The notes beneath the pieces were generated by a model. The model did no database searches and was not told the DNA's origin. It worked only from the letters and a program-made list of their open reading frames with translations. A stretch of DNA of 42,233 bases, taken from Planctomycetota bacterium. GTDB lineage: Bacteria; Planctomycetota; Planctomycetia; Gemmatales; Gemmataceae. Where the stretch lies: NCBI GenBank assembly GCA_016177925.1, contig JACOUH010000184.1, forward strand, positions 1 through 42,233, in the 5' to 3' direction. Shown here piece after piece: positions 8,891-17,267 of this stretch. The position numbers and the translations under genes were made by a program. Each line of letters opens with the position of its first letter. Position 1 is the stretch's first letter.

Positions 8891-9754
8891 GTGCCCGAGT
8901 TGCCCGAGGTCGAGACGGTGGTGCGCGACCTGCGCCCGCACCTGACCGGGCGACGCCTGAGCGTCGCCCGTGTCGGGGACAAAGCGCTGCGCCGGCCGTG
9001 GCGTCGCGAGTGGGAGCAGCCCCTGCGCGGCCGGGTCATCGAACAGGTACGGCGGCGTGGCAAGTGGATCGTCCTCGACCTCGTCGGCGAGGCGCACCTC
9101 GTCTTCCACCTGGGCATGACGGGACAGCTAACGGTCGCCGATGCCGCGGAGCCCCTGCGCGACCATACACACCTGGTCTTCGACCTTGCGGAGCCGAAAA
9201 GAGGTCGATCAGCGCGACAGCTCCGCTTCCGTGACATCCGCCGCTTCGGGAGCGCGACGTTGTTCCCCACGACGGCGGCGTTGCAGCGGTTCTTCGTGGC
9301 GTCGGGCTTGGGGCCCGAGCCGTTCGACCTGGCCGAGCCCTGGTGGGCGCGCTACTGGCAGAAACGGGTGCGGCGGAGCAAGCGCTGCCTGAAGGCGATC
9401 CTCCTCGACCAGACGGTCGTCGCGGGCGTCGGCAACATCTACGCCGACGAGGCGCTGTTCGAGGCGAAACTGCACCCAGGACGGAGCGGCTCGTCGCTGG
9501 CTCCGGTGGCAGCGCGGCGGTTGCGCCAGGGCGTCGTGACTGTCCTGGAACGAGCGATCGCAAAGCGTGGCTCGACCATCCGCGACTACGTCGGCGGCGA
9601 GGGGCTGCGCGGTGGATACCAGGAAGAGTTCCGCGTCTACGGTCGCACCGGCAAACCCTGCGTGCGCTGCCGCACCGCGCTGGCGCGGACCCGCTTGGCC
9701 GGCCGCTCGACGCACTACTGCCCGAAGTGTCAACGAAGAAAGGATGAAGGATGA
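8891..9754 (+). CDS. mutM: Formamidopyrimidine-DNA glycosylase (Fpg/MutM)
   Basis: A base-excision-repair enzyme that removes 8-oxoguanine and formamidopyrimidines and nicks the abasic site. The frame is open further upstream, but GTG 8891 must be the start: it has GGAGGGAAT before it and yields (M)PELPEVETVV, where the N-terminal proline is the catalytic nucleophile and the following glutamate is also catalytic. FHLGMTGQL, the H2TH region (AGVGNIYADEALF) and a C-terminal zinc finger (CVRC...HYCPKCQ) are all present. At 287 residues it has the usual size. The last residues RRKDEG and the TGA stop come from the palindrome at 9740-9808, so the native C-terminal end was probably altered by it. 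Confidence 0.96.
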   Translation: MPELPEVETVVRDLRPHLTGRRLSVARVGDKALRRPWRREWEQPLRGRVIEQVRRRGKWIVLDLVGEAHLVFHLGMTGQLTVADAAEPLRDHTHLVFDLAEPKRGRSARQLRFRDIRRFGSATLFPTTAALQRFFVASGLGPEPFDLAEPWWARYWQKRVRRSKRCLKAILLDQTVVAGVGNIYADEALFEAKLHPGRSGSSLAPVAARRLRQGVVTVLERAIAKRGSTIRDYVGGEGLRGGYQEEFRVYGRTGKPCVRCRTALARTRLAGRSTHYCPKCQRRKDEG

Positions 9755-9808
9755 AGGATGAAGGATGAACCTGTCGTGTTCATCCTTCATCCTTCATCCT
9801 TCATCCTT
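9740..9808. repeat. Palindromic element AAGGATGAAGGATGAA family, 3' end of mutM
   Basis: The arms are aaggatgaaggatgaaggat and its complement, made of 7-base aggatga units. It supplies the last codons and stop of mutM and ends eight bases before the start of the next gene, so it fills the whole intergenic space. Confidence 0.92.
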
Positions 9809-9816
9809 GGTGAACT

Positions 9817-11445
9817 ATGTCCTATCGCGCCTTCAAACGGCTGCTGGGCGAGACGAGTCTGGAGAGGAAGTGCCGCTTCCTCTTCGGCGGGTTCATCCTG
9901 CTGCTCATCACTGGCAGTTTCTGGTGGTACGCCCGCCAGACCGAAGACCTCGCCTACGATCAGCTGCCGACTACCTGCCGGCTGCTCGTCAACCACATCG
10001 TCGCCCACCAGATCGCCACCGTCTGCCGTCAGCCCGGCCAGGGCAACCCTCTGGCGGAGGACGCTGAAGAAGAGTTCCACAACAACTGGGAGAAACCCTG
10101 GCCCAAGACGCTCCGGGACTACAACTTCGTCTTCCTCTCCCCGACCGGCCGGGACAAGCGGCCCGACAGCGAGTATGCCCAGGAACGGCTCAAGGAGTTC
10201 CTCGCTGACCCTACCAAGAACGAGGACAGCCAGCGGACAGACAAGACGTTCCACTACTACGGCGCCATCCGGGCGACGCACTCCTGCCTGGGCTGCCACG
10301 GCCAGAAGAACCCCGACCTCAAGGAGGGGGGCCTGATTGCTGCTGTCCGCATCAGCGTGCCCACTGAGTTCATCGAGGACCCCGTTCACTTCAACCGCGC
10401 TATCCTGCTTAGCACCGCCCTGGTCACGGCCCTGTTCATCATGGGCGTCAGCTACCTCATCGTCCGCTATGTCATCGTCAAGCCGGTCAAGCACCTCAAG
10501 GAAGTCTCCGATGCCATCTCCGCCGGCGAACTGAACGTCCGCAGCGAAATCCAGACCGGGGACGAGTTCGAGGACCTCAGTCACGCCTTCAACCGCATGC
10601 TCCGCAACCTCGTCGCCATGCAGGATCGCTTGCGCAAGGTCAACGGCGACCTCGACCGCAAGGTCGACGAGTTGGCCCAGGCCAACCTTGCCCTCTACGA
10701 GACGAACCAGCTCAAGAGCGACTTCCTTGCCACCATGAGCCACGAGTTGCGCACCCCGCTCAACTCCATTCTCGGCTTCAGCGATGTCCTCTTGTCGGGC
10801 GACCAGCTGAACGACAAGCAGCAGCGCTGGGTGAGCAACATCAAGTCGTCGGGGGAACGACTGCTGGCATTGATCAACGACATCCTCGACCTGGCGAAAA
10901 TCGAGGCCGGCAAGATGCAGGTGCGCGTCGGCGAGTTCATCCTGGCGAACTTGCTGTCCAATGCGGTGAAGTTCACGCCGGAGGGAGGCCGGGTCTTGCT
11001 CAAGGTGTCGCTGGGGCCACCGTCGCCCGGCCGGGCGGTCCTGCCGGGGCGCGACCTGCTCGGCCTGCCCGGCACCGAGGAGCCGGTGGCACCGGCCGAC
11101 ATCTTGTTGGTCGTCAGCGATACCGGCGTCGGCATCACGCCGGAGGAGCAGGAACTGGTCTTCGAGAAGTTTCGCCAGGGGGCCAACCCCCTGACGCGCG
11201 AGCACACGGGAACCGGCCTGGGACTGTCGATTACGCGCGAGCTGGCGCGATTGCTCGGCGGCGAGGTGACCCTGCACAGCGAATTAGGCCGCGGCAGCAC
11301 GTTCATGGTGCGACTGCCGCTGCGGCTGGCCGCCGAGCCGCGCCTGGAGTTCGACCTGGCCCGCGAGACCCTCGACCTGTCGAAGGCGCAGCGCATCGAC
11401 GCCCGCCTCTACGCCGCCCCGCAGACTACCGGCGACGTTCCCTGA
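9817..11445 (+). CDS. Membrane histidine kinase with DUF3365-like c-haem sensor and HAMP; ATPase domain shortened
   Basis: The protein has 542 residues: TM1 (about 20-38), a periplasmic sensor with a c-type haem motif CLGCH (Cys157-His161) resembling DUF3365/Tll0287-like sensors, TM2 (about 195-218), a HAMP segment (VKPVKHLKEVSDAIS), and a HisKA domain with SHELRTPLNSILGF (His309). The ATPase domain has the N box (LLSNAVKF, Asn382), G1 (DTGVGI), F (FEKFRQ) and G2 (GTGLGLSI). The family suggests redox or gas sensing. Oddly, His309 and Asn382 are only 73 residues apart, and VGEF is joined directly to ILANLLSN. The stretch that normally forms the first helix and strand of the ATPase fold seems to be missing, although the frame is kept. 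No response regulator is adjacent. Confidence 0.88.
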   Translation: MSYRAFKRLLGETSLERKCRFLFGGFILLLITGSFWWYARQTEDLAYDQLPTTCRLLVNHIVAHQIATVCRQPGQGNPLAEDAEEEFHNNWEKPWPKTLRDYNFVFLSPTGRDKRPDSEYAQERLKEFLADPTKNEDSQRTDKTFHYYGAIRATHSCLGCHGQKNPDLKEGGLIAAVRISVPTEFIEDPVHFNRAILLSTALVTALFIMGVSYLIVRYVIVKPVKHLKEVSDAISAGELNVRSEIQTGDEFEDLSHAFNRMLRNLVAMQDRLRKVNGDLDRKVDELAQANLALYETNQLKSDFLATMSHELRTPLNSILGFSDVLLSGDQLNDKQQRWVSNIKSSGERLLALINDILDLAKIEAGKMQVRVGEFILANLLSNAVKFTPEGGRVLLKVSLGPPSPGRAVLPGRDLLGLPGTEEPVAPADILLVVSDTGVGITPEEQELVFEKFRQGANPLTREHTGTGLGLSITRELARLLGGEVTLHSELGRGSTFMVRLPLRLAAEPRLEFDLARETLDLSKAQRIDARLYAAPQTTGDVP

Positions 11446-11450
11446 CCCCC

Positions 11451-11516
11451 GGCGAGCGGGGGGTGTGAACCCCCCGGTGCGTTGAAGTACCGGGGGGCTC
11501 ACACCCCCCGCTCGCC
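11451..11516. repeat. Palindromic element, GCGAGCGGGGGGTGTGA family
   Basis: The arms ggcgagcggggggtgtgaac and complement flank a loop containing ggtgcgttgaagtacc. It lies between convergent genes. The minus-strand gene ends inside it, taking its last codons (GERGV) and TGA from the element. Related copies are at 14001-14065, 18931-18975, 24998-25046 and (degenerate) 27064-27097. Confidence 0.9.
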
Positions 11517-12590
11517 GGGCAGAGGGACGGGACGGCCGCTGTCGAAATACAGCCACCGCTCCGGCCAGCGCAGCGCCGCCAGGGCCGTCCGGTACGGACC
11601 GCCCGCGAACCGCTCCTGCCAGCGGCGCGTGACCGAGTAGTCGATGCATAACGCCCGACCGTTGCCCAGCCCCGCGTACGGCCGGGCCTGGTCGAAGGGC
11701 CGTTCCTCCTCGCCGGGCAGGTCCACGCGGCTGTAGTGACCGAAGACGCTCCAGGCCTTGTCGCCGTAGCGATCCCACCACGGCACGCGCTCCTCGTGAC
11801 GGTGCTTGCCCGCCGACCAGAACGGCACGGCCACGCGCCGCTCCGGTCCCGACAGCAGCCGCTTCACCGGGTTCGCATTCTGATGCACGAGGCCGCGACC
11901 AACCTTGTCAAGCATCGCGTCGCGGAGAACTCCCGCTCCCGCGTCGGTTCCTCGGCAGACGAAGAGCGCTGCCGCCTCGTCGCTGCTCATGCCGACGGAC
12001 ACCAGGAACTCCTCCACGCCGACCTCTCCCCGAGAAAGTCGCTCCAGTTCATCGTTGATTCGCGTCTGGTGTCGTCGGAACAGCTCGACGGCGTTCTCCT
12101 CCGGCCCCTGCCGCACTGCTTCGATGCTGGGACCGTGCCAGCAGGCATGAACGATGCGCAGGTCGTCGCGCTCCAGGACGAGGGGTAGGCGGCGGAATAG
12201 CCGGAGGGTCAGCGTCCGCGTCTCGTCGTCGGCGAGGGCCTGTGGCACCAGTCGACCAGAAGCGTCGAGGGCCTCGCGCCGGCCGAAGAACCAGGCGTTG
12301 CCATGTTTCTTCTCTCCGAGCAGCAGGTTGAGGTCATGGTTGCCCATCACCCCCTGCGCCAACCCGTCGTCCAGCAGCCGGCCGATCAACCGGACAACGG
12401 CCGGGCTGTTCGGGCCGCGGTCGGTCAGATCCCCGAGGAAGATCAGCCGCCTCCCCTCGGGATGGACGCCGTCGTTGTCGTAACCGAGGTGTCGAAGCAG
12501 CGCCCGCAGGGCGTCGATCTCACCGTGAATGTCGCCGATCACGTCAACAGAGCCCTCGAACAGAGGCTGCACCAGACCGTTGTCGACCAT
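11499..12590 (-). CDS. Calcineurin-like metallophosphatase (PPP/diadenosine tetraphosphatase type)
   Basis: The protein has 363 residues; ATG 12590 is preceded by AAGGAGA. The metal-binding motifs of the PPP phosphatase family are in order: GDIHGE (about 19), GDLTDRGPNS (about 52), GNHDLNLLLG (about 82), a later histidine (VHACWH) and a final GHYSR. Together they bind a dinuclear metal centre. Closest in layout to bacterial Ser/Thr-type phosphatases and PrpE/ApaH-like nucleotide phosphatases; it could dephosphorylate proteins or hydrolyse Ap4A-type nucleotides, and the sequence alone does not decide. The last codons and the stop lie in the palindrome 11451-11516. Confidence 0.88.
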   Translation of the reverse strand: MVDNGLVQPLFEGSVDVIGDIHGEIDALRALLRHLGYDNDGVHPEGRRLIFLGDLTDRGPNSPAVVRLIGRLLDDGLAQGVMGNHDLNLLLGEKKHGNAWFFGRREALDASGRLVPQALADDETRTLTLRLFRRLPLVLERDDLRIVHACWHGPSIEAVRQGPEENAVELFRRHQTRINDELERLSRGEVGVEEFLVSVGMSSDEAAALFVCRGTDAGAGVLRDAMLDKVGRGLVHQNANPVKRLLSGPERRVAVPFWSAGKHRHEERVPWWDRYGDKAWSVFGHYSRVDLPGEEERPFDQARPYAGLGNGRALCIDYSVTRRWQERFAGGPYRTALAALRWPERWLYFDSGRPVPLPGERGV

Positions 12591-12616
12591 CGAACGATCT
12601 CCTTGTGATGTCCTGC

Positions 12617-12695
12617 CGTAGGGGCGGGCGGCTCGCCTGCCCTGCTGTCACCCCGGCGCGGGACAAAGGGGATAGGCGAGCCGCCCGCCCCTACG
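12617..12695. repeat. Palindromic element, CGTAGGGGCGGGCGGCTCGCC family
   Basis: The arms cgtaggggcgggcggctcgc and complement enclose a loop of about 35 bases. It lies just upstream of the phosphatase start. This is the only copy of the family in the window. Confidence 0.88.
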
Positions 12696-12757
12696 ACGTG
12701 CGCCCGCTCTTACCAGCGAGAGTTTACCGAAAGAGCAAGCGGGGCAGCGGAAAACGC

Positions 12758-12786
12758 TTGACAGGTGCCCGTCCAATCGCTCACAT
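12758..12786 (+). promoter_or_regulatory. Possible sigma-70 promoter for the exbB operon
   Basis: A perfect TTGACA at 12758-12763 is followed after 17 bases by TCACAT (three of six matches to TATAAT); CATAGA at 12784 is an alternative with a long spacer. The -35 box is good and the -10 box weak, so this is only a candidate. Confidence 0.35.
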
Positions 12787-13071
12787 AGAAGAGAGGAAGG
12801 TTGATCGGGAACTTCGGTCTCCTCTCTTGCGTCGGCGGGTTTCCTTGCCCTATTCACGATCTTCCACCACTTGCCCGGAACCGGCATTTTGCCCGCGCTG
12901 CCGGCGGGTGGAAACCTTCATGGGTCGGAGCGTCCGACGGGAACAAAAAGGACGGGACTTGCGTCTCACCGTCATCGTCCCCGAACGCGCTGGCCCGCTA
13001 CCTGTTCTGCAGGGGAACGCCCGACCAGGGAGTTCGGGCGAGATTATTGCATGTCCGCCAGGGAACGAACC

Positions 13072-13995
13072 ATGAAACTTTCCGCAGGCCTCACCCGCAC
13101 GCGGTTGACGACCGGCATTCTCTGCGCCCTGTTCGCTTTGCTGCTGGGGTTCGCCAGTCCGTGGACGTCGAAGGCCTCGGCCCAGGAAGACGCCAAGCCC
13201 GCCGACAATGCCGGCGACAAGAAAGACGACGGCGCCAAGGGCACCGCCACGACCGCCGGCGACGACGACCAGGAACTGCTCATCACCCACATGATCAAGT
13301 CGGTCGGCTGGGTGTTCGGCCCGGTGCTGATCTTTGTCTCCGTGACGTTAATCGCCATCATCGTGCTGCTGGCGATGGACCTGCGCATGGGGGCGGCGGT
13401 CCCTCCCGGATTCGTCGAGGACTTCACCGACGTCGTCAACAAACGCCAGTTCAAGGCAGCCTACGACCTGGCACGCAACGACGGCTCGTTCCTGGGCCGC
13501 GTCATGACCACCGGCATGAGCCGGTTGCAGTACGGCATCGAGGATGCCCGCGAGGCCTCCTTCAACATGGTCGACAGCATCAAGGCCAGCAAGGAGCAGC
13601 TGATCGCGTACCTGGCGACCATCGGCACCCTGGGACCGCTGCTTGGCCTGGTCGGTACGGTGTTCGGCATGATCCTGGCATTCCGTCGCCTGGGCAACGC
13701 CACCCACATCGACACGACCGTGGCCAAGGGCCTGGCCGGCGACATCTCGCACGCCCTCGTCGTGACGTTGGTCGGCGTGGGCTTGTCGGTGCCGGCGATC
13801 TTCTTTCATACCTTCTTCCGCAACCGGCTGATCCGCCTCAGCATGGACACCGGCAACGTCGCCGACGACCTGCTGACGCAGATGTATCACAACTCGAAGA
13901 AGCCCGCGCCGGGCCTTCCCGTCGAACGCGCCGCCATCCCGGAAGTCGTTCCCGATAACCGCGCGGTCGCCCCGCAGGCCGTCAAGCCGAAGTAA
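13072..13995 (+). CDS. exbB: MotA/TolQ/ExbB proton-channel family protein
   Basis: First gene of a five-gene operon. ATG 13072 follows AGGGAACG; an in-frame ATG at 13051 is possible. The 307-residue protein has a long N-terminal hydrophobic segment ending ASAQ (signal peptide or extra TM) and an acidic linker. Then come the three TM helices of the ExbB/TolQ family: VFGPVLIFVSVTLIAIIVLL, a cytoplasmic loop, and the conserved pair IGTLGPLLGLVGTVFGMI and ALVVTLVGVGLSVPAIFF. With ExbD it forms the inner-membrane motor that converts proton flow into force on a periplasm-spanning partner. The downstream gene at 17268 is a candidate partner. The extended N-terminus is common in planctomycete ExbB homologues. 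Confidence 0.92.
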   Translation: MKLSAGLTRTRLTTGILCALFALLLGFASPWTSKASAQEDAKPADNAGDKKDDGAKGTATTAGDDDQELLITHMIKSVGWVFGPVLIFVSVTLIAIIVLLAMDLRMGAAVPPGFVEDFTDVVNKRQFKAAYDLARNDGSFLGRVMTTGMSRLQYGIEDAREASFNMVDSIKASKEQLIAYLATIGTLGPLLGLVGTVFGMILAFRRLGNATHIDTTVAKGLAGDISHALVVTLVGVGLSVPAIFFHTFFRNRLIRLSMDTGNVADDLLTQMYHNSKKPAPGLPVERAAIPEVVPDNRAVAPQAVKPK

Positions 13996-14000
13996 CCGCG

Positions 14001-14065
14001 GCGAGCGGGGGGTGTCAACCCCCCGGTACAATCGACCTACCGGGGGGTTGACACCCCCCGCTCGC
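14001..14065. repeat. Palindromic element, GCGAGCGGGGGGTGT family, within operon
   Basis: The arms gcgagcggggggtgtcaacc and complement occupy the gap between exbB and the first exbD. With no T-tract and clear operon continuity, it is unlikely to end transcription completely, but it could stabilise or process the mRNA. Confidence 0.9.
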
Positions 14066-14084
14066 CCAGACTTTGAGAGAGGCC

Positions 14085-14600
14085 ATGAGCCACAGTTCGC
14101 GTTCTGACACCACCTGCGAACCTAACCTGACGCCCCTGCTTGACCTCGTCCTTCAGATCCTGATGTTCTTCATGGTGACCGTCAACTTCGCCCAGGATCA
14201 GCAGCAGGTCAGCGCCAATGTTAAACTACCCGACTCGGAGACGGCCCGGCCGCTGTCGAAGGCGAAGGACCGCGACCCGATCTTCCTCAACCTCCAGCTG
14301 CGGCCCGTGGAGGGAGGCAAGCCGGAGTACGTCGTCGAGGTTCCCTCCGTCGACACCAGCAAGGGCATGACGCCCCAGCAGCGTGAGGCGGCCCGCTTCA
14401 TGTCGCAGGACAATGCGAAGATCTGGCTGCAGGGCAAGTTCCTCGACCTCAAGCGCGACAACAAGAACGGCGAAGTGACCAACTCGATCATCATCCGGGC
14501 GGACAAGGATGCCGAATACGCCGAGGTGTTCCGGCTGCTGGGAGCGTGTTCGGAGGCCGGCTTCCGCACGCTCAAGGTTCGAGCCCGGGTCATTCAGTGA
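14085..14600 (+). CDS. exbD: ExbD/TolR-family biopolymer transport protein (first copy)
   Basis: The protein has 171 residues from ATG 14085 with GAGAGAGG upstream. It has a short cytoplasmic N-terminus and one TM helix starting NLTPLLDLVLQILMFFMVTV. The aspartate in LTPLLDLVLQ is the conserved protonatable residue of ExbD/TolR. The periplasmic domain ends with ADKDAEYAEVFRLLGACSEAGFRTLKVRA, the usual ExbD terminal fold. It is expected to sit inside the ExbB pore and transmit proton-driven motion. A second, different exbD follows, as in several planctomycete and gliding-type Exb systems, so the stator may be heteromeric. Confidence 0.92.
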   Translation: MSHSSRSDTTCEPNLTPLLDLVLQILMFFMVTVNFAQDQQQVSANVKLPDSETARPLSKAKDRDPIFLNLQLRPVEGGKPEYVVEVPSVDTSKGMTPQQREAARFMSQDNAKIWLQGKFLDLKRDNKNGEVTNSIIIRADKDAEYAEVFRLLGACSEAGFRTLKVRARVIQ

Positions 14601-14613
14601 GTTCCCGTCCGCC

Positions 14614-14670
14614 GTGGGGCAAGTTGGAAACTTGCCCGGACGAGGCGGGCAAGTTGGCAACTTGCCCCAC
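14614..14670. repeat. Palindromic element, GTGGGGCAAGTTGG subfamily, within operon
   Basis: The arms gtggggcaagttggaaactt and complement (gcaacttgccccac) fill the gap between the two exbD genes. It is a diverged relative of the GTGGGGCAGG family. Confidence 0.88.
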
Positions 14671-14688
14671 ACAGAAAGGGACAAGCCC

Positions 14689-15249
14689 ATGCCGAACAAG
14701 CATCGCACGGAAGACAAGCCGACCGAAGTGACGCTCCCGATCACCCCCATGCTTGACATGGCCTTCCAGATCCTGTTCTTCTTCATCGCCACCTTCAACC
14801 CGGTGGCGGCGAGTGAGGGACAGATGGACCTCAGCCTGCCGGCCAAGAGCGATGCGGCGGCTCCGGACCCGAACAAGATCAGCCCCAGGGCCGAGTCGCA
14901 CAAGACGGACATCGACATCCCGACGGACGTCACGATCTCCCTGCGCGGTATACAGGTCCCCAAGTTCGCAGGCGAGGTCAGTTCCATCACGATCACGACG
15001 AACAGGCCCCCCGAGATCCTCAAGGGAGCCGACAAGGAAGAACGCAAGGCGGAACTGCGCAAGCAGCTCAAGCAACTGAAGGCCTCCCGCCCTAAGGAAG
15101 ATGACGCAAAGAAACGGCCCCCCAACGCACGCGTGGAGGCCGAGACCAATATCCGTTGGTCCGAGGTGGTCAAGATCATGGACATCTGCTATGAGGAGGG
15201 GTTTCAGGTCAGTTTCTCGAAGCCCCTCCCCAAAGGCGCCGGGCAGTAA
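14689..15249 (+). CDS. exbD: ExbD/TolR-family biopolymer transport protein (second copy)
   Basis: The protein has 186 residues. ATG 14689 (MPNKHRTEDKPTEVTLPITP) lies 19 bases after the palindrome, with GAAAGGGA as ribosome-binding site; an open extension upstream only translates the repeat. The TM helix begins LPITPMLDMAFQILFFFIATF with the conserved aspartate. The periplasmic part carries a lysine/glutamate-rich helix (KEERKAELRKQLKQLK) before the terminal RWSEVVKIMDICYEEGFQVSFS unit. It is clearly different in sequence from the first ExbD, so this is not a recent duplication. It is expected to work with the ExbB at 13072. Confidence 0.92.
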   Translation: MPNKHRTEDKPTEVTLPITPMLDMAFQILFFFIATFNPVAASEGQMDLSLPAKSDAAAPDPNKISPRAESHKTDIDIPTDVTISLRGIQVPKFAGEVSSITITTNRPPEILKGADKEERKAELRKQLKQLKASRPKEDDAKKRPPNARVEAETNIRWSEVVKIMDICYEEGFQVSFSKPLPKGAGQ

Positions 15250-15336
15250 CGGGGAACCCCGACAGGGCGGCCCGCGGGACGTGGAAATCGGGAACCGTCC
15301 TCCGCTGGGCCCCGTCAAACCGGGGGGGAGAGATCA

Positions 15337-17151
15337 ATGATGCCGCGCATTGGTCGCCGGTCGACAACGCGATCACGTGGGCTCGGGGGCCTGGTGGCCC
15401 TCGTCGCTCTTGTTGTGCTTGCGGCGGGCCTGCCGGATTCCTTTGCGGACGAATTCCCCCAACCGGCCCCTGTCGCGGAGCCTCCGCTGTTCGGGGACGA
15501 GTTCGGCAAACAGCGCGGCGTGGCGACATGTCTGGCGGCTGGGTTCGGCGACGCGGGCCCGCTGCGCCAGACCACTCTGTTGGCGGCCGGCACGCACCTC
15601 CGCCTCTGGGATGAGGCCCCTCCGTCGCTGCAAGGCGAAGACCTTGCTCCGGCCGGCGCGGCCCTGGTGCTCCTGAGCGGGAGCACGGCTACCGCACCGT
15701 TGGGATCCGTCACTTTCTTGAAGGCCGGGGAACAGGTCGGCGCCTGGTCGCTGCCCTTCAACGAGGACGTGCGTTCCCTCTCCTGGCACCTCGCCGCCGT
15801 CCGCGATGGCACGCCCCTGCCTCTGACACCGGCACAGGACGTCGACGCGATTCACGAAGCGCTGGCCCTGAACGACGCCCTGCTCAAGTCCCTTCGGACG
15901 CCCGTCCGGGTTCTCCAGCGCGCAGCCCGGACCGACGTGTCGATCGGGGAACTGGAAAAGGCGCCCGGACGCTTCCGCGGCAAGGTTCTCCACCTCGAGG
16001 GGCGGGCACGCCGCGTCCGCGTCCTGGATGCGCCGAAACAGTTAAAGTCTTACGGGATCAAGCATCTCTATCAAACGTGGTTTGTCAACCACGCCGAGGG
16101 GGTGCCGCACGTGTGTTGCCTGCTCAGTGCGGTCCCGCTGCGCGGACTCGAGGTCGCGGACAAACCGGGGAAGGACCCGCCCGTCGCGGCCGTCGGCTAC
16201 TTCTTCAAGCAGTTTCGCTTCAAGGGATCGGAAGGACTGGCGGGCTACGGCGATCCCACCGCCCCGCTGGTCGTTGGATACGCGGTCCCCCTCATTCCGC
16301 ACTCGGTCCGGCAGAGCGTGGCCGCGACCGCGGTGACGCTGGCCGGGTTCCCCATTGGTGCCGGGCCCATCCAGCAGGGCGCCCTGCTCGCTGCCGGCGA
16401 GCGGGCCGGTTGCTGGGCCCTCCGCGACCCGTCGCACGTCCCGCCTCTTGATCATACGTATTTCCACACCGTCCGCGACCGCAGGCCGCTGCCCACCGAG
16501 GTTGAGGACTCTGACGAGCAAATGCAAGAGGCCTTTGCCTACTACGACGCCGTCCGCAAGGCGAACGAGACGTCTCCGGACTTGTTCGTCAAGGACGCCC
16601 GGCCGGACGTGACCTTCGCCCATGTGTTTCAGGAGCCGAGTCGCTACCGCGGTGAGATCGTGGCGATCAAGGGCCACCTCCGCCGCGTCCGTCGCTTCGA
16701 GCCGATGGCGATGGTCAAGAGCAAGGACTTGACAAATCTCTACGAGTGCTGGCTGTACAATGACGAGTACGGCGAGGGCAACCCGGCATGCGTGATCTGC
16801 ACCAAGCTGCCGCCCGGCATCAAGGTGGCGGAGACGGTCAAGGGAGACGTCCGGGTCACATTCGCCGGCTACTTCCTCAAGCTGTACCGTTACAAGGCCC
16901 TCGACACGAAGAAGCCCAACGAGTTCCGGCTCGCTCCGCTCTTGATCGGACACATCGTCCCGGAGGGCCGGCCGAAACCGATGACGCAGACGGCCTGGAC
17001 GGGGGGGCTGCTGCCGATCTTCTTCGGGATCATCATCGTCTCGCTGGGGCTGGTGGTTGGGCTGGGCTGGGCGTTCCGTCGGGCAGACCAGCGCGTGCGG
17101 TCGCGGTTGGATGCGGCGGCGGAACAGTTCCACCGTCCGCCGGAGGAATGA
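15337..17151 (+). CDS. Exported, membrane-anchored protein with duplicated domain, unknown function (exb operon)
   Basis: The protein has 604 residues and matches no family I can name. It has an N-terminal signal or TM segment (VALVALVVLAAGLPDSFA) and a C-terminal TM helix near 565-588 (LPIFFGIIIVSLGLVVGLGW) followed by a short basic tail. The body contains two copies of one unit of about 180 residues (about 150-325 and 370-560). Each copy has VRDGTPLP or VRDRRPLP, then GRFRGKVLHLEGRARRVR or SRYRGEIVAIKGHLRRVR. Next is LYQTW or LYECW, a cysteine-containing strand, and GYFFKQFRFK or GYFLKLYRYK, ending PLVVGYAVP or PLLIGHIVP. The fold suggests OB-like beta-barrels, which is an inference. It is probably a periplasmic component of the Exb complex. 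Confidence 0.85.
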   Translation: MMPRIGRRSTTRSRGLGGLVALVALVVLAAGLPDSFADEFPQPAPVAEPPLFGDEFGKQRGVATCLAAGFGDAGPLRQTTLLAAGTHLRLWDEAPPSLQGEDLAPAGAALVLLSGSTATAPLGSVTFLKAGEQVGAWSLPFNEDVRSLSWHLAAVRDGTPLPLTPAQDVDAIHEALALNDALLKSLRTPVRVLQRAARTDVSIGELEKAPGRFRGKVLHLEGRARRVRVLDAPKQLKSYGIKHLYQTWFVNHAEGVPHVCCLLSAVPLRGLEVADKPGKDPPVAAVGYFFKQFRFKGSEGLAGYGDPTAPLVVGYAVPLIPHSVRQSVAATAVTLAGFPIGAGPIQQGALLAAGERAGCWALRDPSHVPPLDHTYFHTVRDRRPLPTEVEDSDEQMQEAFAYYDAVRKANETSPDLFVKDARPDVTFAHVFQEPSRYRGEIVAIKGHLRRVRRFEPMAMVKSKDLTNLYECWLYNDEYGEGNPACVICTKLPPGIKVAETVKGDVRVTFAGYFLKLYRYKALDTKKPNEFRLAPLLIGHIVPEGRPKPMTQTAWTGGLLPIFFGIIIVSLGLVVGLGWAFRRADQRVRSRLDAAAEQFHRPPEE

Positions 17152-17168
17152 GTACCTGATTCAACAAC

Positions 17169-17221
17169 GTGGGGCAGGCTTCCAGCCTGCCGGACAACGG
17201 CAGGCTGGAAGCCTGCCCCAC
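17169..17221. repeat. Palindromic element, GTGGGGCAGG family, within operon
   Basis: The arms gtggggcaggcttccagcct and complement are identical in core to those at 3683-3736. It lies between the duplicated-domain gene and the cyclase-fold gene, and creates a spurious open N-terminal extension (MGQASSLP...) of the latter. Confidence 0.92.
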
Positions 17222-17267
17222 GCCCGGCAATCTCGAGCACGTCGCACAACAAAGGGAGCAGTCGTTC

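Larger units (their letters stand above)
12591..13071. other. Intergenic region upstream of exbB operon
   Basis: It contains the palindrome 12617-12695 and a possible promoter at 12758-12786. Shortly after it, an inverted repeat (AGAGGA...TCCTCT, about 12791-12826) could form a leader hairpin. An in-frame ATG at 13051 is an alternative start for the downstream gene. No separate gene was recognised. Confidence 0.45.
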
